Shown: positions 22,988-31,585, counted from the stretch's first letter. The stretch is 64,000 nt of DNA from Nocardioides sp. TRM66260-LWL (GCF_020075545.1 NZ_JAIQZK010000003.1:62001-126000), one strand, 5' to 3'. A program made the numbers and translations. The notes: a model not told the origin generated them from the sequence alone.

Positions 22988-23623
22988 ATGAGCCAGTCCT
23001 CGGAGCCCGGAGCCGTCGCGCCGGTCGCGTGGCGCGAGTACGACGCGCCCGCGCTGCCCCGGGTGCTGCAGGCGGCGCTGGCGGCATTCGTCGAGCACGG
23101 CTACCACGGCACGTCGGTGCGCGACCTGGCCCGCGCCAGCGGGCTCTCGGTGCCGGGGCTCTACCACCACCATCCGTCGAAGCAGGCGATCCTGGTCGAG
23201 CTGATGGAGGCCACGATGGCCGAGCTGCTCGCCCGCAGCCGGGCGGCGCTCGCCGAGGCCGGGGACGACCCCGAGGCCCGCTTCGACCTCGTCGTCGAGT
23301 CGCTGCTGCGCTTCCACATGGCGCGGCGCGCGCAGGCGTTCGTCGGGTCCTCGGAGCTGCGCAGCCTCGAGCCGGACGCGCGGGCGCGGATCGTCGCGCT
23401 GCGCGACGAGCAGCAGGCGATGGTGCGCGAGGCGATCGAGACCTGCGTCGCGGCGGGACGCTTCGCCACCCCGCACGCCGGCGACGTCGCGCGCGCGATC
23501 TCGACGCTGGCCATCGGCGTGGCCGGCTGGTACCGCGAGGACGGTCCGCAGGCGGCCGACGAGGTCGTGCGCCGGCAGCTGGGGCTCGCGCGGGCCATGG
23601 TGCTCCCGGCGTCGGACCGCTAG
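22988..23623 (+). CDS. TetR-family transcriptional regulator
   Basis: A 211-residue TetR regulator. LQAALAAFVEHGYHGTSVRDLARASGLSVPGLYHHHPSKQAIL, summarised by the helix-turn-helix core SVRDLARASGLSVPGLYHHH (residues about 43-62), is the DNA-binding domain. The remaining helices form a ligand pocket, as in acyl-CoA-responsive members. The perfect palindrome 15 bases past its stop and upstream of the acyl-CoA dehydrogenase is its likely operator. The GTG- and ATG-started neighbours run in the same direction. A ligand such as the dehydrogenase's acyl-CoA substrate is inferred. Confidence 0.92.
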   Translation: MSQSSEPGAVAPVAWREYDAPALPRVLQAALAAFVEHGYHGTSVRDLARASGLSVPGLYHHHPSKQAILVELMEATMAELLARSRAALAEAGDDPEARFDLVVESLLRFHMARRAQAFVGSSELRSLEPDARARIVALRDEQQAMVREAIETCVAAGRFATPHAGDVARAISTLAIGVAGWYREDGPQAADEVVRRQLGLARAMVLPASDR

Positions 23624-23637
23624 TCTCGTCGGCACCG

Positions 23638-23655
23638 ACCGAGCGATCGCTCGGT
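23638..23655. promoter_or_regulatory. Perfect 18-bp palindromic operator (TetR type)
   Basis: ACCGAGCGATCGCTCGGT is its own reverse complement. It lies between the TetR gene and the acyl-CoA dehydrogenase, and its right end overlaps TACTGT, a probable -10, so binding would block transcription. Confidence 0.7.
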
Positions 23656-23677
23656 ACTGTGGATCCCAGGAGTCGCC

Positions 23678-24895
23678 GTGACCGTCCCCGTCCTGCCCGC
23701 CGCTCCCGTCGAGGACCGCGCCGCCGAGATCGAGGCGCTGGTCGCCCGCACGCGGACGTTCGTCCGCGAGGTCGTCCTGCCGGTGGAGGACGCCCACGAC
23801 GGCGACGTCGAGGCGGCCGGCGGCGAGACGCTGCGGGTGCGGCTGCAGGCGGCGGCGCGGGAGGCGGCGGTGCTGGCGCCGCACGCGCCGGTGGAGTTCG
23901 GCGGCCTGGGGCTGTCGATGGTGGAGCGGGCGGCGGTGTTCGAGGAGGCCGGGTACGGGCTGTTCGGGCCGCTGGCCACGCACGTCGCGGCGCCGGACGA
24001 GGGCAACGTGCACCTGCTCGACCACGTGGCGACCGCGGCGCAGCGGGAGCGGTTCCTGGCGCCGCTGGCGCGGGCGGAGGTGCGCTCGGCGTTCGCGATG
24101 ACCGAGCCGGCGCCCGGCGCGGGCGCGGACCCGTCGATGCTGACCACGCGGGCCACGCGGGTCGACGGCGGGTGGACGATCTCGGGCCGCAAGTGGTTCA
24201 TCACCGGCGCGGACGGCGCGGCGTTCTTCATCGTCATGGCCCGGACCTCCGGCGAGCCCGGCGGTGCGGGCGGGGCGACGATGTTCCTGGTGCCGGCCGG
24301 CACACCGGGCCTGGAGGTGGTGCGGCACGTCGGGACGGTCGACCGCGCGATGCTGGGCGGGCACTGCGAGCTGGCGCTGACGGACGTCTTCGTCCCGGAC
24401 GACGACGTGCTCGGCGGCGTCGACGAGGGGTTCCGCTACGCGCAGGTGCGGCTGGGTCCGGCGCGGATGACGCACGTGATGCGGTGGACGGGCGCGGCGC
24501 GGCGGGCGCACGAGGTGGCGGTCGCGCACGTGGCGGGACGTCGGGCGTTCGGGTCGCGGCTGGCGGACCTGGGCCTGATGCAGCAGCTGATCGCCGACAA
24601 CGAGATCGACCTGGCCGCGACGCGGGCGCTGCTGCTCGAGGCGTGCCGGGCGCTGGACGCGGGCGGACGGGCGTCGAAGGAGACCTCGATCGCCAAGACG
24701 TTCGCGGCCGAGGCGCTCGACCGGGTGGCCGACCGCGCGCAGCAGATGTGCGGCGGGCTCGGGGTCTCGACCGAGCTGCCGGTGGCGCGGATCGCGCGGG
24801 AGCTGCGTCCGTTCCGCATCTACGACGGGCCCTCGGAGGTGCACCGCTGGTCGATCGCCAAGCGGGCGGTCCGCGCGATCGCCGGCGACGCGTGA
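23678..24895 (+). CDS. Acyl-CoA dehydrogenase
   Basis: A 405-residue FAD enzyme introducing an alpha,beta double bond into an acyl-CoA. SAFAMTEPAPGAGADPS is the FAD/substrate loop, WTISGRKWFITGADGA a beta-domain strand, and the C-terminal helices contain QQMCGGLGVSTELPVARIARELR and RIYDGPSEVHRWSIAKRAV with the catalytic-region glycine and aspartate typical of long-chain and ACAD10/11-like forms. The GTG start follows CCAGGAG. It is coupled with the kinase-like gene downstream (GTGA overlap). The pair mirrors the ACAD10/11 combination of a dehydrogenase and an APH-type domain, proposed to process 4-hydroxyacyl-CoAs; same role here is inference. Confidence 0.92.
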   Translation: MTVPVLPAAPVEDRAAEIEALVARTRTFVREVVLPVEDAHDGDVEAAGGETLRVRLQAAAREAAVLAPHAPVEFGGLGLSMVERAAVFEEAGYGLFGPLATHVAAPDEGNVHLLDHVATAAQRERFLAPLARAEVRSAFAMTEPAPGAGADPSMLTTRATRVDGGWTISGRKWFITGADGAAFFIVMARTSGEPGGAGGATMFLVPAGTPGLEVVRHVGTVDRAMLGGHCELALTDVFVPDDDVLGGVDEGFRYAQVRLGPARMTHVMRWTGAARRAHEVAVAHVAGRRAFGSRLADLGLMQQLIADNEIDLAATRALLLEACRALDAGGRASKETSIAKTFAAEALDRVADRAQQMCGGLGVSTELPVARIARELRPFRIYDGPSEVHRWSIAKRAVRAIAGDA

Positions 24896-25962
24896 GCACG
24901 CTCGTCGACTCCCCGCTGTCGGACGCCGAGCTGGCGGCGGTCGCGGGCGTCCTGCGCGGGGCGGGGACGCCGGTGTCCGGCCCCCTCTCGGCGCGGCTGA
25001 TCGCGGGCGGCCGGTCGAACCTCACCTACCGGCTGGCCGACGAGGTCTCGGGCGCCGCGTGGGTGATGCGCACGCCGCCGCGCGCGGGGCGCACCCCCTC
25101 GGCGCACGACGTCGCCCGGGAGTGGCGGATCGTCTCGGCCCTCGACGGCGCCCCGGGCCGTCCGGTGCCGGTGCCGTCGGCGGTGGCGGTGTGCGAGGAC
25201 GAGTCGCTGATCGGGCTGCCGTTCGCGGTGTGCGGGTTCGTCGAGGGTGTGACGGTGCAGTCGCGGGCCGACCTCGAGGCCCTGGACGCTTCGGTGCGCG
25301 AGGCCGCGGTCGCGGCGCTGGTGGCGACGCTGGCCGCGCTGCACGCCGTCGAGCCGGCGTCCGTCGGGCTCGGCGACCTCGGGCGTCCCGACGGGTACGC
25401 CGCGCGTCAGCTGCGCCGGTGGGGCGGCCAGTGGGACCTCGTCGGCGCCGGTGCGCCGGACGCCGTGCGCGCCGACGCCGCTCGGCTGGTCGCGGCGCTG
25501 GGCGAGGCGCTGCCGCGGCAGGCCGCGTCGGGTCTGGTGCACGGCGACTACCGCATCGACAACACCCTGCTGCGCCTCGGCACCGTCGAGGCACCCGCGA
25601 CGCAGGTGGCGGCGGTCGTCGACTGGGAGCTCTCGACCCTGGGCGACCCGGTGGCCGACGTCGCGATGATGGCGGTCTACCGGCTGCCGGCCTTCGACCT
25701 GGTGATGGGCGAGCCCACCGCCTGGACCTCCGACCTGCTGCCCGACGTCGACGCCCTCGCCGAGGCGTACGAGGCGGCCGGCGGGGCGCGGCTGGTCGAC
25801 TGGGACGCCCACCTGGCGCTGGCCTGCCTGAAGATCGCGGTGATCGCGGCCGGCATCGAGCATCGCCACCGCGCCGCCGGCGGCCACCCCGACGACGTCA
25901 CCGCCCGGGCCGGGCAGGCCGTCGGGCCCTACCTGGCCGAGGGGCTCGCGCGTCTGACCTGA
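24892..25962 (+). CDS. APH-like phosphotransferase (ACAD10/11 kinase-domain type)
   Basis: A 356-residue protein-kinase-like phosphotransferase. LIAGGRSNLTYRL is the nucleotide loop, SGLVHGDYRIDNTLLR the catalytic HGDxxxxN (residues about 213-228) and VVDWELSTLGDPVADVAMM the metal-binding DWE/D. These form a complete active site. In ACAD10/11 the homologous domain phosphorylates 4-hydroxyacyl-CoA so that the dehydrogenase domain can eliminate phosphate; the genetic coupling (GTG overlapping the dehydrogenase TGA) suggests a split version of the same system. It is not an aminoglycoside resistance enzyme by context. It converges on the HxlR gene. Confidence 0.88.
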   Translation: MSTLVDSPLSDAELAAVAGVLRGAGTPVSGPLSARLIAGGRSNLTYRLADEVSGAAWVMRTPPRAGRTPSAHDVAREWRIVSALDGAPGRPVPVPSAVAVCEDESLIGLPFAVCGFVEGVTVQSRADLEALDASVREAAVAALVATLAALHAVEPASVGLGDLGRPDGYAARQLRRWGGQWDLVGAGAPDAVRADAARLVAALGEALPRQAASGLVHGDYRIDNTLLRLGTVEAPATQVAAVVDWELSTLGDPVADVAMMAVYRLPAFDLVMGEPTAWTSDLLPDVDALAEAYEAAGGARLVDWDAHLALACLKIAVIAAGIEHRHRAAGGHPDDVTARAGQAVGPYLAEGLARLT

Positions 25963-25969
25963 CGCCGCG

Positions 25970-26494
25970 TCAGGCCGACCCGGCGCGCCGGAGGCGCAGC
26001 TCGGCGAGCGGCACCGGGTGTCCCGACTCGCAGCGCACCTCGGCGTGCACGGCCGCGCCGCACTCGTCGTGGACGAGGTCGAGCGGCGGCCGGCCGGACG
26101 ACGTCAGGTGCCGGCCGCCCCACTCGAAGAGGCCGAGGACGACGGGCGCGAGGTCGAGGCCCATCGGCGTCAGGCGGTACTCGTGCCGGGTGCGCTGGCC
26201 GGGCTCGCGGTAGGGCTCGCGGCGCAGGATGCCGGCCTCGGTGAGCTCCTTGAGGCGGGCCGCGGCGACGGCCGGGGTGATCTCGACGCGTGCGGCGAAG
26301 TCGTCGAAGCGGGTGGTGCCGTAGAAGGCCTCGCGGACGATCAGCATCGCCGAGCGGGTGCCGACGACGCCGAGCGCGCGGGCGATGGGGCAGCGGTCGC
26401 CGGGACGGAAGGCGTCGCGGTCGGCGAGCTCGCCCTCGAGTCGTGCCGCCTCGGCGGGCTCGGTGGGCCCGGCGGATCCGACGGTTGCGGACAT
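25970..26494 (-). CDS. HxlR-family transcriptional regulator
   Basis: A 174-residue winged-helix regulator. CPIARALGVVGTRSAMLIVREAFYGTTRFDDFA includes the conserved CPI...WxLLIL-like start of HxlR proteins. The recognition helix is in ITPAVAAARLKELTEAGI and the wing in EYRLTPMGLDLAPVVLGL. The C-terminal extension has HDECGAAVHAEVRCESGH, a Cys/His cluster that could bind metal or sense thiol oxidation, as some HxlR members sense reactive species through cysteine. It is divergent from an efflux pump, its likely target. ATG at 26494 follows GAGGAGGG. Confidence 0.88.
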   Translation of the reverse strand: MSATVGSAGPTEPAEAARLEGELADRDAFRPGDRCPIARALGVVGTRSAMLIVREAFYGTTRFDDFAARVEITPAVAAARLKELTEAGILRREPYREPGQRTRHEYRLTPMGLDLAPVVLGLFEWGGRHLTSSGRPPLDLVHDECGAAVHAEVRCESGHPVPLAELRLRRAGSA

Positions 26495-26515
26495 CGTCCC
26501 TCCTCACTTGTGCTG

Positions 26516-26537
26516 AGCATAGTCAGGCTACTACCTT
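26516..26537. promoter_or_regulatory. Overlapping divergent promoters and HxlR-type operator
   Basis: TAGT-N6-ACTA (26520-26533) lies between the two genes. The minus-strand -10 TATGCT (26516-26521) and the plus-strand -10 TACCTT (26532-26537, seven bases before the MFS ATG) both touch it, so one bound dimer would cover both promoters. Confidence 0.5.
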
Positions 26538-26544
26538 GCTGGCT

Positions 26545-27957
26545 ATGTCAGATCAGACCCAGGTGCCGGAGCAGCGCGGACGGGGCATCGTCCTCGCGGT
26601 CCTCTCGGCCGCCGCGTTCGTCGCGAGCCTCGACCTCTTCATCGTCAACGTGGCCTTCGAGCAGATCGGCGCCGACCTCGACGCCTCGCTCGCCGACCTC
26701 TCCTGGGTGCTCAACGCCTACGCGATCCTCTACGCCGCGCTGCTCGTCCCCGCCGGACGCCTGGCCGACCGGTACGGCCGCAAGGGCGCCTTCCTCGCCG
26801 GCCTGGCGCTGTTCACCCTCGCCAGCGTCGCCTGCGCCGCCGCCCCCGACGTCTGGACGCTCGTGGCCGCCCGGGCCGTCCAGGCGCTGGGCGCCGCCGT
26901 GCTGACCCCGGCCAGCCTGGGGCTGGTCGTCGCCGCCGCGCCGCCGGAGCGCCGCGCGGCCTGGATCCGCACCTGGGCGGCCACCGGCGCGCTCGCGGCC
27001 GCGTTCGGCCCGGCCGTCGGCGGGGTGCTGGTCGAGGCGTCCTGGCAGTGGGTGTTCCTGGTGAACGTGCCGATCGGCCTCGCCGCGCTGGTCGTCGCCG
27101 CGCTGGTCGTCGAGCCCAGTCGCGACGACGCCGCGACCCGTCTGCCCGACCTGCTCGGCGCCGCCGCGCTCGCGATCTCCGTCGGCGCGCTGACGCTCGC
27201 GCTCGTCGAGGGCGACCCGTGGGGCTGGGGCTCGGCCCGGGTGGTCGGCGCCTTCGTCGTCGCGGCGCTCGCGCTGGTCGCGTTCGTCGCCTCCTCGGCG
27301 CGCCACGCCGAGCCGGTCATCGACCCCGCGCTGCTGCGGGTGCCGGCCTTCCGGTGGTCGAACGTCACCTCGCTGCTCTTCGCCGCCCCGTTCGCGGCCG
27401 CCCTGCTCGTCTCGGTGCTCTGGCTGCAGCTGGTGTGGGGCTACTCGCCGATCCGCACCGGCCTGGCGATCGCGCCCGGCCCGCTCATGGTGCCGGTGTT
27501 CGCCGCCGTCGCGCACCGGCTCACCGCGCGGGTGCCGGTCGGCTGGGTCGTGGCGCTGGGCTGCGTGCTCTTCGCCGCCGGCACGCTGCTCACGGCCGCG
27601 TCGGTCACCACCGAGCCGGCCTACGCGACGACGCTCATGCCGGGCTGGCTGATCGGCGGCGCCGGGGTCGGGCTCGCGCTGCCGAACATCCTCTCCTCGG
27701 CCACCGCCGACCTGCCGCCGTCGCGCGCCGCCACCGGCAGCGCGGTGGTGGCGATGACGCGTCAGCTCGGCACGGCGTTCGGCGTCACCCTCGTCGTCGT
27801 GCTGCTCGGCACTCCCGCCCCCGGTGAGGTGCTCGACGCCTTCCACCGGGTCTGGTGGGCGCTGGCCGGCGTCATGCTGCTCGCCGCCGTCAGCGCGCCG
27901 CTGCTCACGCCCGGACGCCGTTCGGCACCGGCCGTCGCGGCCCCGGTCGCGGCCTGA
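26545..27957 (+). CDS. MFS drug-efflux transporter, 14-helix DHA2 type
   Basis: A 470-residue inner-membrane proton antiporter of the EmrB/QacA group. SLDLFIVNVAFEQIG is motif D1 in helix 1, GRLADRYGRKGAFLAG the motif A loop, AARAVQALGAAVLTPASLGLV motif B/C and GPAVGGVLVEASWQWVFLVNVPIG the motif C region typical of exporters. About fourteen hydrophobic helices can be counted. It probably extrudes lipophilic toxic compounds. Control by the divergent HxlR protein is likely. The mRNA is predicted leaderless (TACCTT seven bases before ATG). It ends two bases before the convergent second MFS gene. Confidence 0.92.
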   Translation: MSDQTQVPEQRGRGIVLAVLSAAAFVASLDLFIVNVAFEQIGADLDASLADLSWVLNAYAILYAALLVPAGRLADRYGRKGAFLAGLALFTLASVACAAAPDVWTLVAARAVQALGAAVLTPASLGLVVAAAPPERRAAWIRTWAATGALAAAFGPAVGGVLVEASWQWVFLVNVPIGLAALVVAALVVEPSRDDAATRLPDLLGAAALAISVGALTLALVEGDPWGWGSARVVGAFVVAALALVAFVASSARHAEPVIDPALLRVPAFRWSNVTSLLFAAPFAAALLVSVLWLQLVWGYSPIRTGLAIAPGPLMVPVFAAVAHRLTARVPVGWVVALGCVLFAAGTLLTAASVTTEPAYATTLMPGWLIGGAGVGLALPNILSSATADLPPSRAATGSAVVAMTRQLGTAFGVTLVVVLLGTPAPGEVLDAFHRVWWALAGVMLLAAVSAPLLTPGRRSAPAVAAPVAA

Positions 27958-27959
27958 GG

Positions 27960-29336
27960 TCAGGCGGTGCGGCGGGCCACGAGCGTCGCGCCGGCCGCGG
28001 CCAGGGTGGCCAGACCGAAGGCGGCGGGGAACGCGGCGTCCGAGCCGAGCCCGCCGATCGCGGTGAAGGCCAGGCCGCCGAGCGCGATCCAGGTGGCCGA
28101 GGAGACGGTGTCGCCCATCGTCGCGGCGGCGCTGTTGCGGCCGCGCTCGTCCTCCGCCGACGCGGCCAGCACGGCGGTCGAGACCCGCGGGTAGGCCAGG
28201 CCCATGCCCGCGCCGCCGGCGACCCAGAGCAGCGGCACCGCCCACGGGCCGACGTGCAGCGCGGCGATCGCCAGCTGCCCGGCGACGCCGACGAGCACGA
28301 GCGCGGTGCCGACGCGGAAGGCGGTCGTGTCCGGCAGCCGCGCGCCCAGGCGTCCCTGCACCTGCGAGCCGGACGCCCACCCGATCGTCCCGACGGTCAG
28401 GGCGAGCCCGGCCAGCCACGGCTTCGCGTCGTAGCGGGTCTGCAGGAGGTACGGCACGTAGATCTCGGCGAGGAAGAAGCCGGCCGCCATGAGGCCGCGC
28501 ATCGCGATCACCGCCGGCAGGCCCCGCGCCGCGCGCAGGGTGCCGACGGGCAGCAGCGGCCGCAGCGCCAGGAGGGTCACCAGGACGCCGAGTCCGGCGA
28601 CGAGCGCGCCGAGGACGTCCTCGGCCTGGCCGCCGAGGTCGATGGCCACGACGCTCGCGGCGACGACGACCGCCAGGGCCAGGCGGCGTCCGCTGTCGGG
28701 CTCGCGCTCGGCCACCTCGGACCGGCGCCCGTGCGTGCGCAGGGCCGGCAGCAGCAGCGCCGTGGCGCCGGCCGCGACGGCGATGACGCCGAGGAACACC
28801 CACCGCCAGCCGACGGTGTCGGCCACCGCGCCCGCCAGCAGCGGACCGATCAGCGCGGGCAGCACCCAGGCCGCCGCGAACGCCCCGAAGACGCGCGGAC
28901 GGTCCACCGGGTCGAACACCTCGGCCACGAGCACGTAGAGCGTCACGGTCAGCGCGCCGCCGCCGATGCCCTGGAGCAGCCGCGCGGCCACGAACGTCCC
29001 GATGTCGGGCGCGAGCCCGGCCAGCAGGAGCCCCAGGCCGAAGACGCCGACGGCCGCCAGCAGCGGTGCGCCGGGGCCGCGGCGGTCGGCCGCGAGCCCG
29101 CCGAGCACCGTGCCGATGACGCTGGAGGCGAGCGCGATCGAGAACGCCACGGAGTACCAGGAGCGGCCGTCGAGCTCGGTGGTGACGGTGACCATCACGG
29201 TCGTCACCGCCAGCTGCTCGAAGGCCGCGAGGAAGACCAGGCTCACCGCGCCGAGGGTCGTCACCAGGTAGCGCGGGGCGAGGAGCGAGGTGCCGACGAC
29301 GGCCGCGCCCGCCCGTGCCTCGCCGTCGATCGCCAC
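27960..29336 (-). CDS. MFS transporter (14-helix type, second copy)
   Basis: A 458-residue membrane transporter. Helix 1 (LGAVSLVFLAAFEQLAVTTVMVTV) leads to LGGLAADRRGPGAPLLAA, a motif A variant without the usual second arginine spacing, and RLLQGIGGGALTVTLYVLVAE and GPLLAGAVADTVGWRWVFLGV resemble exporter motifs B and C. It lacks the aspartate of D1 seen in the neighbour. Substrate is unknown. GTG at 29336 is preceded by CACAGT six bases away, a weak leaderless-type -10. Convergent with the DHA2 pump. Confidence 0.87.
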   Translation of the reverse strand: MAIDGEARAGAAVVGTSLLAPRYLVTTLGAVSLVFLAAFEQLAVTTVMVTVTTELDGRSWYSVAFSIALASSVIGTVLGGLAADRRGPGAPLLAAVGVFGLGLLLAGLAPDIGTFVAARLLQGIGGGALTVTLYVLVAEVFDPVDRPRVFGAFAAAWVLPALIGPLLAGAVADTVGWRWVFLGVIAVAAGATALLLPALRTHGRRSEVAEREPDSGRRLALAVVVAASVVAIDLGGQAEDVLGALVAGLGVLVTLLALRPLLPVGTLRAARGLPAVIAMRGLMAAGFFLAEIYVPYLLQTRYDAKPWLAGLALTVGTIGWASGSQVQGRLGARLPDTTAFRVGTALVLVGVAGQLAIAALHVGPWAVPLLWVAGGAGMGLAYPRVSTAVLAASAEDERGRNSAAATMGDTVSSATWIALGGLAFTAIGGLGSDAAFPAAFGLATLAAAGATLVARRTA

Positions 29337-29406
29337 CTCGCCACTGTGCCACCGGGGCCGCAGCCGCCACGCATCGGACGACGTCCCGGCCGCGGCGTCC
29401 GCTGCC

Positions 29407-29412
29407 TACTGT
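29407..29412 (+). promoter_or_regulatory. -10 box of leaderless enoyl-CoA hydratase gene
   Basis: TACTGT ending seven bases before the ATG at 29420; no ribosome site. Confidence 0.5.
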
Positions 29413-29419
29413 GGCGGCC

Positions 29420-30202
29420 ATGACCGGCTCGAGCTCCCCCGTCTCCTACGCGTTCGCCGACGGCTGCGCGCGGCTCACCCTCGACGACGCCGACCGCGGC
29501 AACCCCGTCAACCCCGCCTCGGTGGAGGCGCTGCTCGACGGTCTCCGTCGCGCCGACGCCGACGGCGCACGGGTGATCGTGCTCGCCAGCACCGGCCGGT
29601 TCTTCAGCGTCGGCGGCGACCTCGGGGCGTTCGGCTCCGCGCCCGACATGGCGCGCTTCATCGACGACCTCGCCGAGGCGCTGCACCGCGTCGTCTCCGA
29701 GCTGGTGCGCTCCGACGCCGTCGTCGTCTCGGCGGTGCAGGGGATGGCCGCGGGGGCCGGGTTCCCGCTGGCCGCGGCGGCCGACCTGGTCGTCGCCGCC
29801 GACACCGCCCGCTTCACCCTCGGCTACACCAAGATCGGGCTCTCGGTCGATGGCGGCACCTCGCTGCTCAGCCACACCCTCGGGCTCCACCGCATGCTCC
29901 GGCTCGCGCTGCTCAACGACGTCCTCTCGGCGCAGGAGGCGCTGGACGCCGGACTCGTCGCCCGCGTCGTCCCCGCCGACGGGCTCGACGCCGCGGTCGA
30001 CGAGGTCGTCGCCACCCTGCTCGCCGGCTCCCGCGGCTCCCTCGCCGCCACCAAGCGGCTGCTGCGCACCGCCGTCGAGGACGCCCCCGAGGCCCGCCTG
30101 CGTGCCGAGACCCTCGCCATCCGCGAGCGCGCCGGCAGTGCGGACGGCCGCGAGGGCGTCACCGCGTTCCTCGAGAAGCGGCCGCCGGTCTTCGGCGCCT
30201 GA
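29420..30202 (+). CDS. Enoyl-CoA hydratase/isomerase family protein
   Basis: A 260-residue crotonase-fold protein. RFFSVGGDLGAFGSA (residues about 60-74) is the first oxyanion-hole strand and VQGMAAGAGFPLAAAADLVVAA the second, with the conserved GxxxGxG. The position normally holding the first hydratase glutamate is in FTLGYTKIGLSVDGGTS, where Asp/Gly appear instead, as in many isomerase-like or unassigned members. So hydration itself is not certain. It acts on an acyl-CoA in the cytoplasm. Single gene, upstream of tRNA-Lys. Confidence 0.87.
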   Translation: MTGSSSPVSYAFADGCARLTLDDADRGNPVNPASVEALLDGLRRADADGARVIVLASTGRFFSVGGDLGAFGSAPDMARFIDDLAEALHRVVSELVRSDAVVVSAVQGMAAGAGFPLAAAADLVVAADTARFTLGYTKIGLSVDGGTSLLSHTLGLHRMLRLALLNDVLSAQEALDAGLVARVVPADGLDAAVDEVVATLLAGSRGSLAATKRLLRTAVEDAPEARLRAETLAIRERAGSADGREGVTAFLEKRPPVFGA

Positions 30203-30260
30203 TCAGCGCTCGGTCGGCGGCTGATCGGCGGACGCCCGTCGAGCGGGCCGGTCGGAGCGG

Positions 30261-30333
30261 TAGGCCCTGTCGGGCTCGAACCGACGACACTCGGATTAAA
30301 AGTCCGGTGCTCTACCAACTGAGCTAAGGGCCC
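30261..30333 (-). tRNA. tRNA-Lys (anticodon TTT)
   Basis: A 73-nt cloverleaf with acceptor GGGCCCT/AGGGCCT (first pair G-T) and discriminator A, anticodon loop CTTTTAA giving TTT, and T arm GTCGG-TTCGAGC-CCGAC. The outermost anticodon-stem pair is a C-A mismatch. CCA not encoded. Confidence 0.95.
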
Positions 30334-31098
30334 GTTCGCGGCGGCTGCCGCATCCTCACTCTAGGAGACGTCGTCGCCGGGCTCTGGCGCCGGCCCGACG
30401 CGCGTGCGGGCGAGCCGCGGCGCGTGCTGAACATCCGCTCGCAGCACGACGACTGGCGAGCGGCCCTCGCCTACGCCCGCCGACTGCCCGGGGTCGATGC
30501 CGGCCGACTGGTCCTCTGGGGCACCTCGTTCGGCGGCGGTCATGCGCTGCGGATCGCGTCCGAGGATCGCGGCGTCGCCGCCGTGATCGCCCAGGTGCCG
30601 CACGTCAGCGGTCCGGCGTCGGTGTTCTCCCAGCCCCCGCGGCTCGTCGCCCGGCTGATCGCCGCGGGGCTCCGTGACCAGGCCCGCGCCGCCGTGGGCC
30701 GGGCGCCGTACCGGGTGCCCGCGGCCGGGTACCCCGGCGATCTCGCCATGATGACCTCGCCCGACGCGGCGCCGATGGCCATCCGCCTGGCCGGCGACCT
30801 CTACGAGCAGCTGCTGCCGGCGAACGACGTCGCCGCGCGGATCGCGCTGCGGGTGCCGTTCTACTCACCGGGCCGGCGGGCCGCGAAGGTGCTCGCCCCG
30901 ACGCTCGTCCAGATCGCGAGCGGCGACACCGTCACGCCCGTCGAGGTCGCGCTCAAGGCGGGACGGCGCCTGCCCGACGGCGAGATCCGCACCTACGAGT
31001 GCCAGCACTTCGAGCCCTACCTCGACCCGTACTTCGAGACCGTCGTCGGCGACCAGCTCGACTTCCTGCGGCGGCGGGTGCCGTCGGGGCTCGCCTGA
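30334..31098 (+). pseudogene. N-terminally truncated alpha/beta hydrolase
   Basis: The open frame starts directly at the 5' end of tRNA-Lys and contains the second half of an alpha/beta hydrolase of the dienelactone-hydrolase/Xaa-Pro-peptidase-like type. GEPRRVLNIRSQHDDWRAALAYAR is where family members reach about residue 90, followed by the nucleophile elbow VLWGTSFGGGHAL, the acid strand in TLVQIASGDTVTPVE and the histidine in YECQHFEPYLDPYF. The usual first strands, with the oxyanion HGFG loop, are missing. A GTG at 30424 could still be used to make a 224-residue remnant, but it has no ribosome site. Probably a decayed gene created by a deletion ending at the tRNA. Confidence 0.72.
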
Positions 31099-31156
31099 GG
31101 CCCGCGTCCCTCCGCCTGCGTTGGCGTCCGCGCCCTCGATCGGGGAGGGTGGCGGC

Positions 31157-31585
31157 ATGGGCGCAGGTGCGAGGGGCGTGGTCGTCGCGGCGGTCGTCGC
31201 CCTGGCGATCGCCGAGCCGGTCGCGTTGTTCCCCGTGCACGCCTCGCTGGCGAGACACGTGGCCGTCTGGGCTCTCGACGAGTGCTCGGACGCCGCTGTG
31301 GCGACGGCACAGGACGTCGCCGCCACGGTGGCGGACGAGCTGCCCGGCCGCACGGACCCGGTACGCGTGAGCGGGACCTGCGGGGACGTTCCGAATCGGA
31401 TCGTCACGACCACGACGTCCCTCGAGCGGCGATCACTGAGCGCCGATCTGCGGCAGCGGTGGCGGTGCCGGTGGGCCGCCGGCGCGCTGCCGCCGATGCT
31501 CGACTGCGCGGATCTCGGCGGCCACGTCGCGTGGATCACCATCGACGAGGCCGGTGGGGTGCTCGTGGAGCCGTACGGGTCGTAG
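31157..31585 (+). CDS. Small exported or membrane-anchored protein, unknown function
   Basis: A 142-residue protein with an N-terminal hydrophobic segment (GVVVAAVVALAIAEPVALFPV) and four cysteines spread over the remainder (DECSD, GTCGD, WRCRW, LDCAD), suggesting two disulfides outside the membrane. No family recognised. ATG at 31157 follows GGGGAGGG. Its last 153 bases overlap, on the opposite strand, the 3' end of the HNH gene, so either this gene or the HNH tail is the less certain one. Confidence 0.5.
   Translation: MGAGARGVVVAAVVALAIAEPVALFPVHASLARHVAVWALDECSDAAVATAQDVAATVADELPGRTDPVRVSGTCGDVPNRIVTTTTSLERRSLSADLRQRWRCRWAAGALPPMLDCADLGGHVAWITIDEAGGVLVEPYGS

Noticed and set aside
24892-25962. 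Aminoglycoside phosphotransferase (resistance) function for the APH-like gene
   Set aside because: Coupling to an acyl-CoA dehydrogenase and a TetR operator points to acyl-CoA metabolism.
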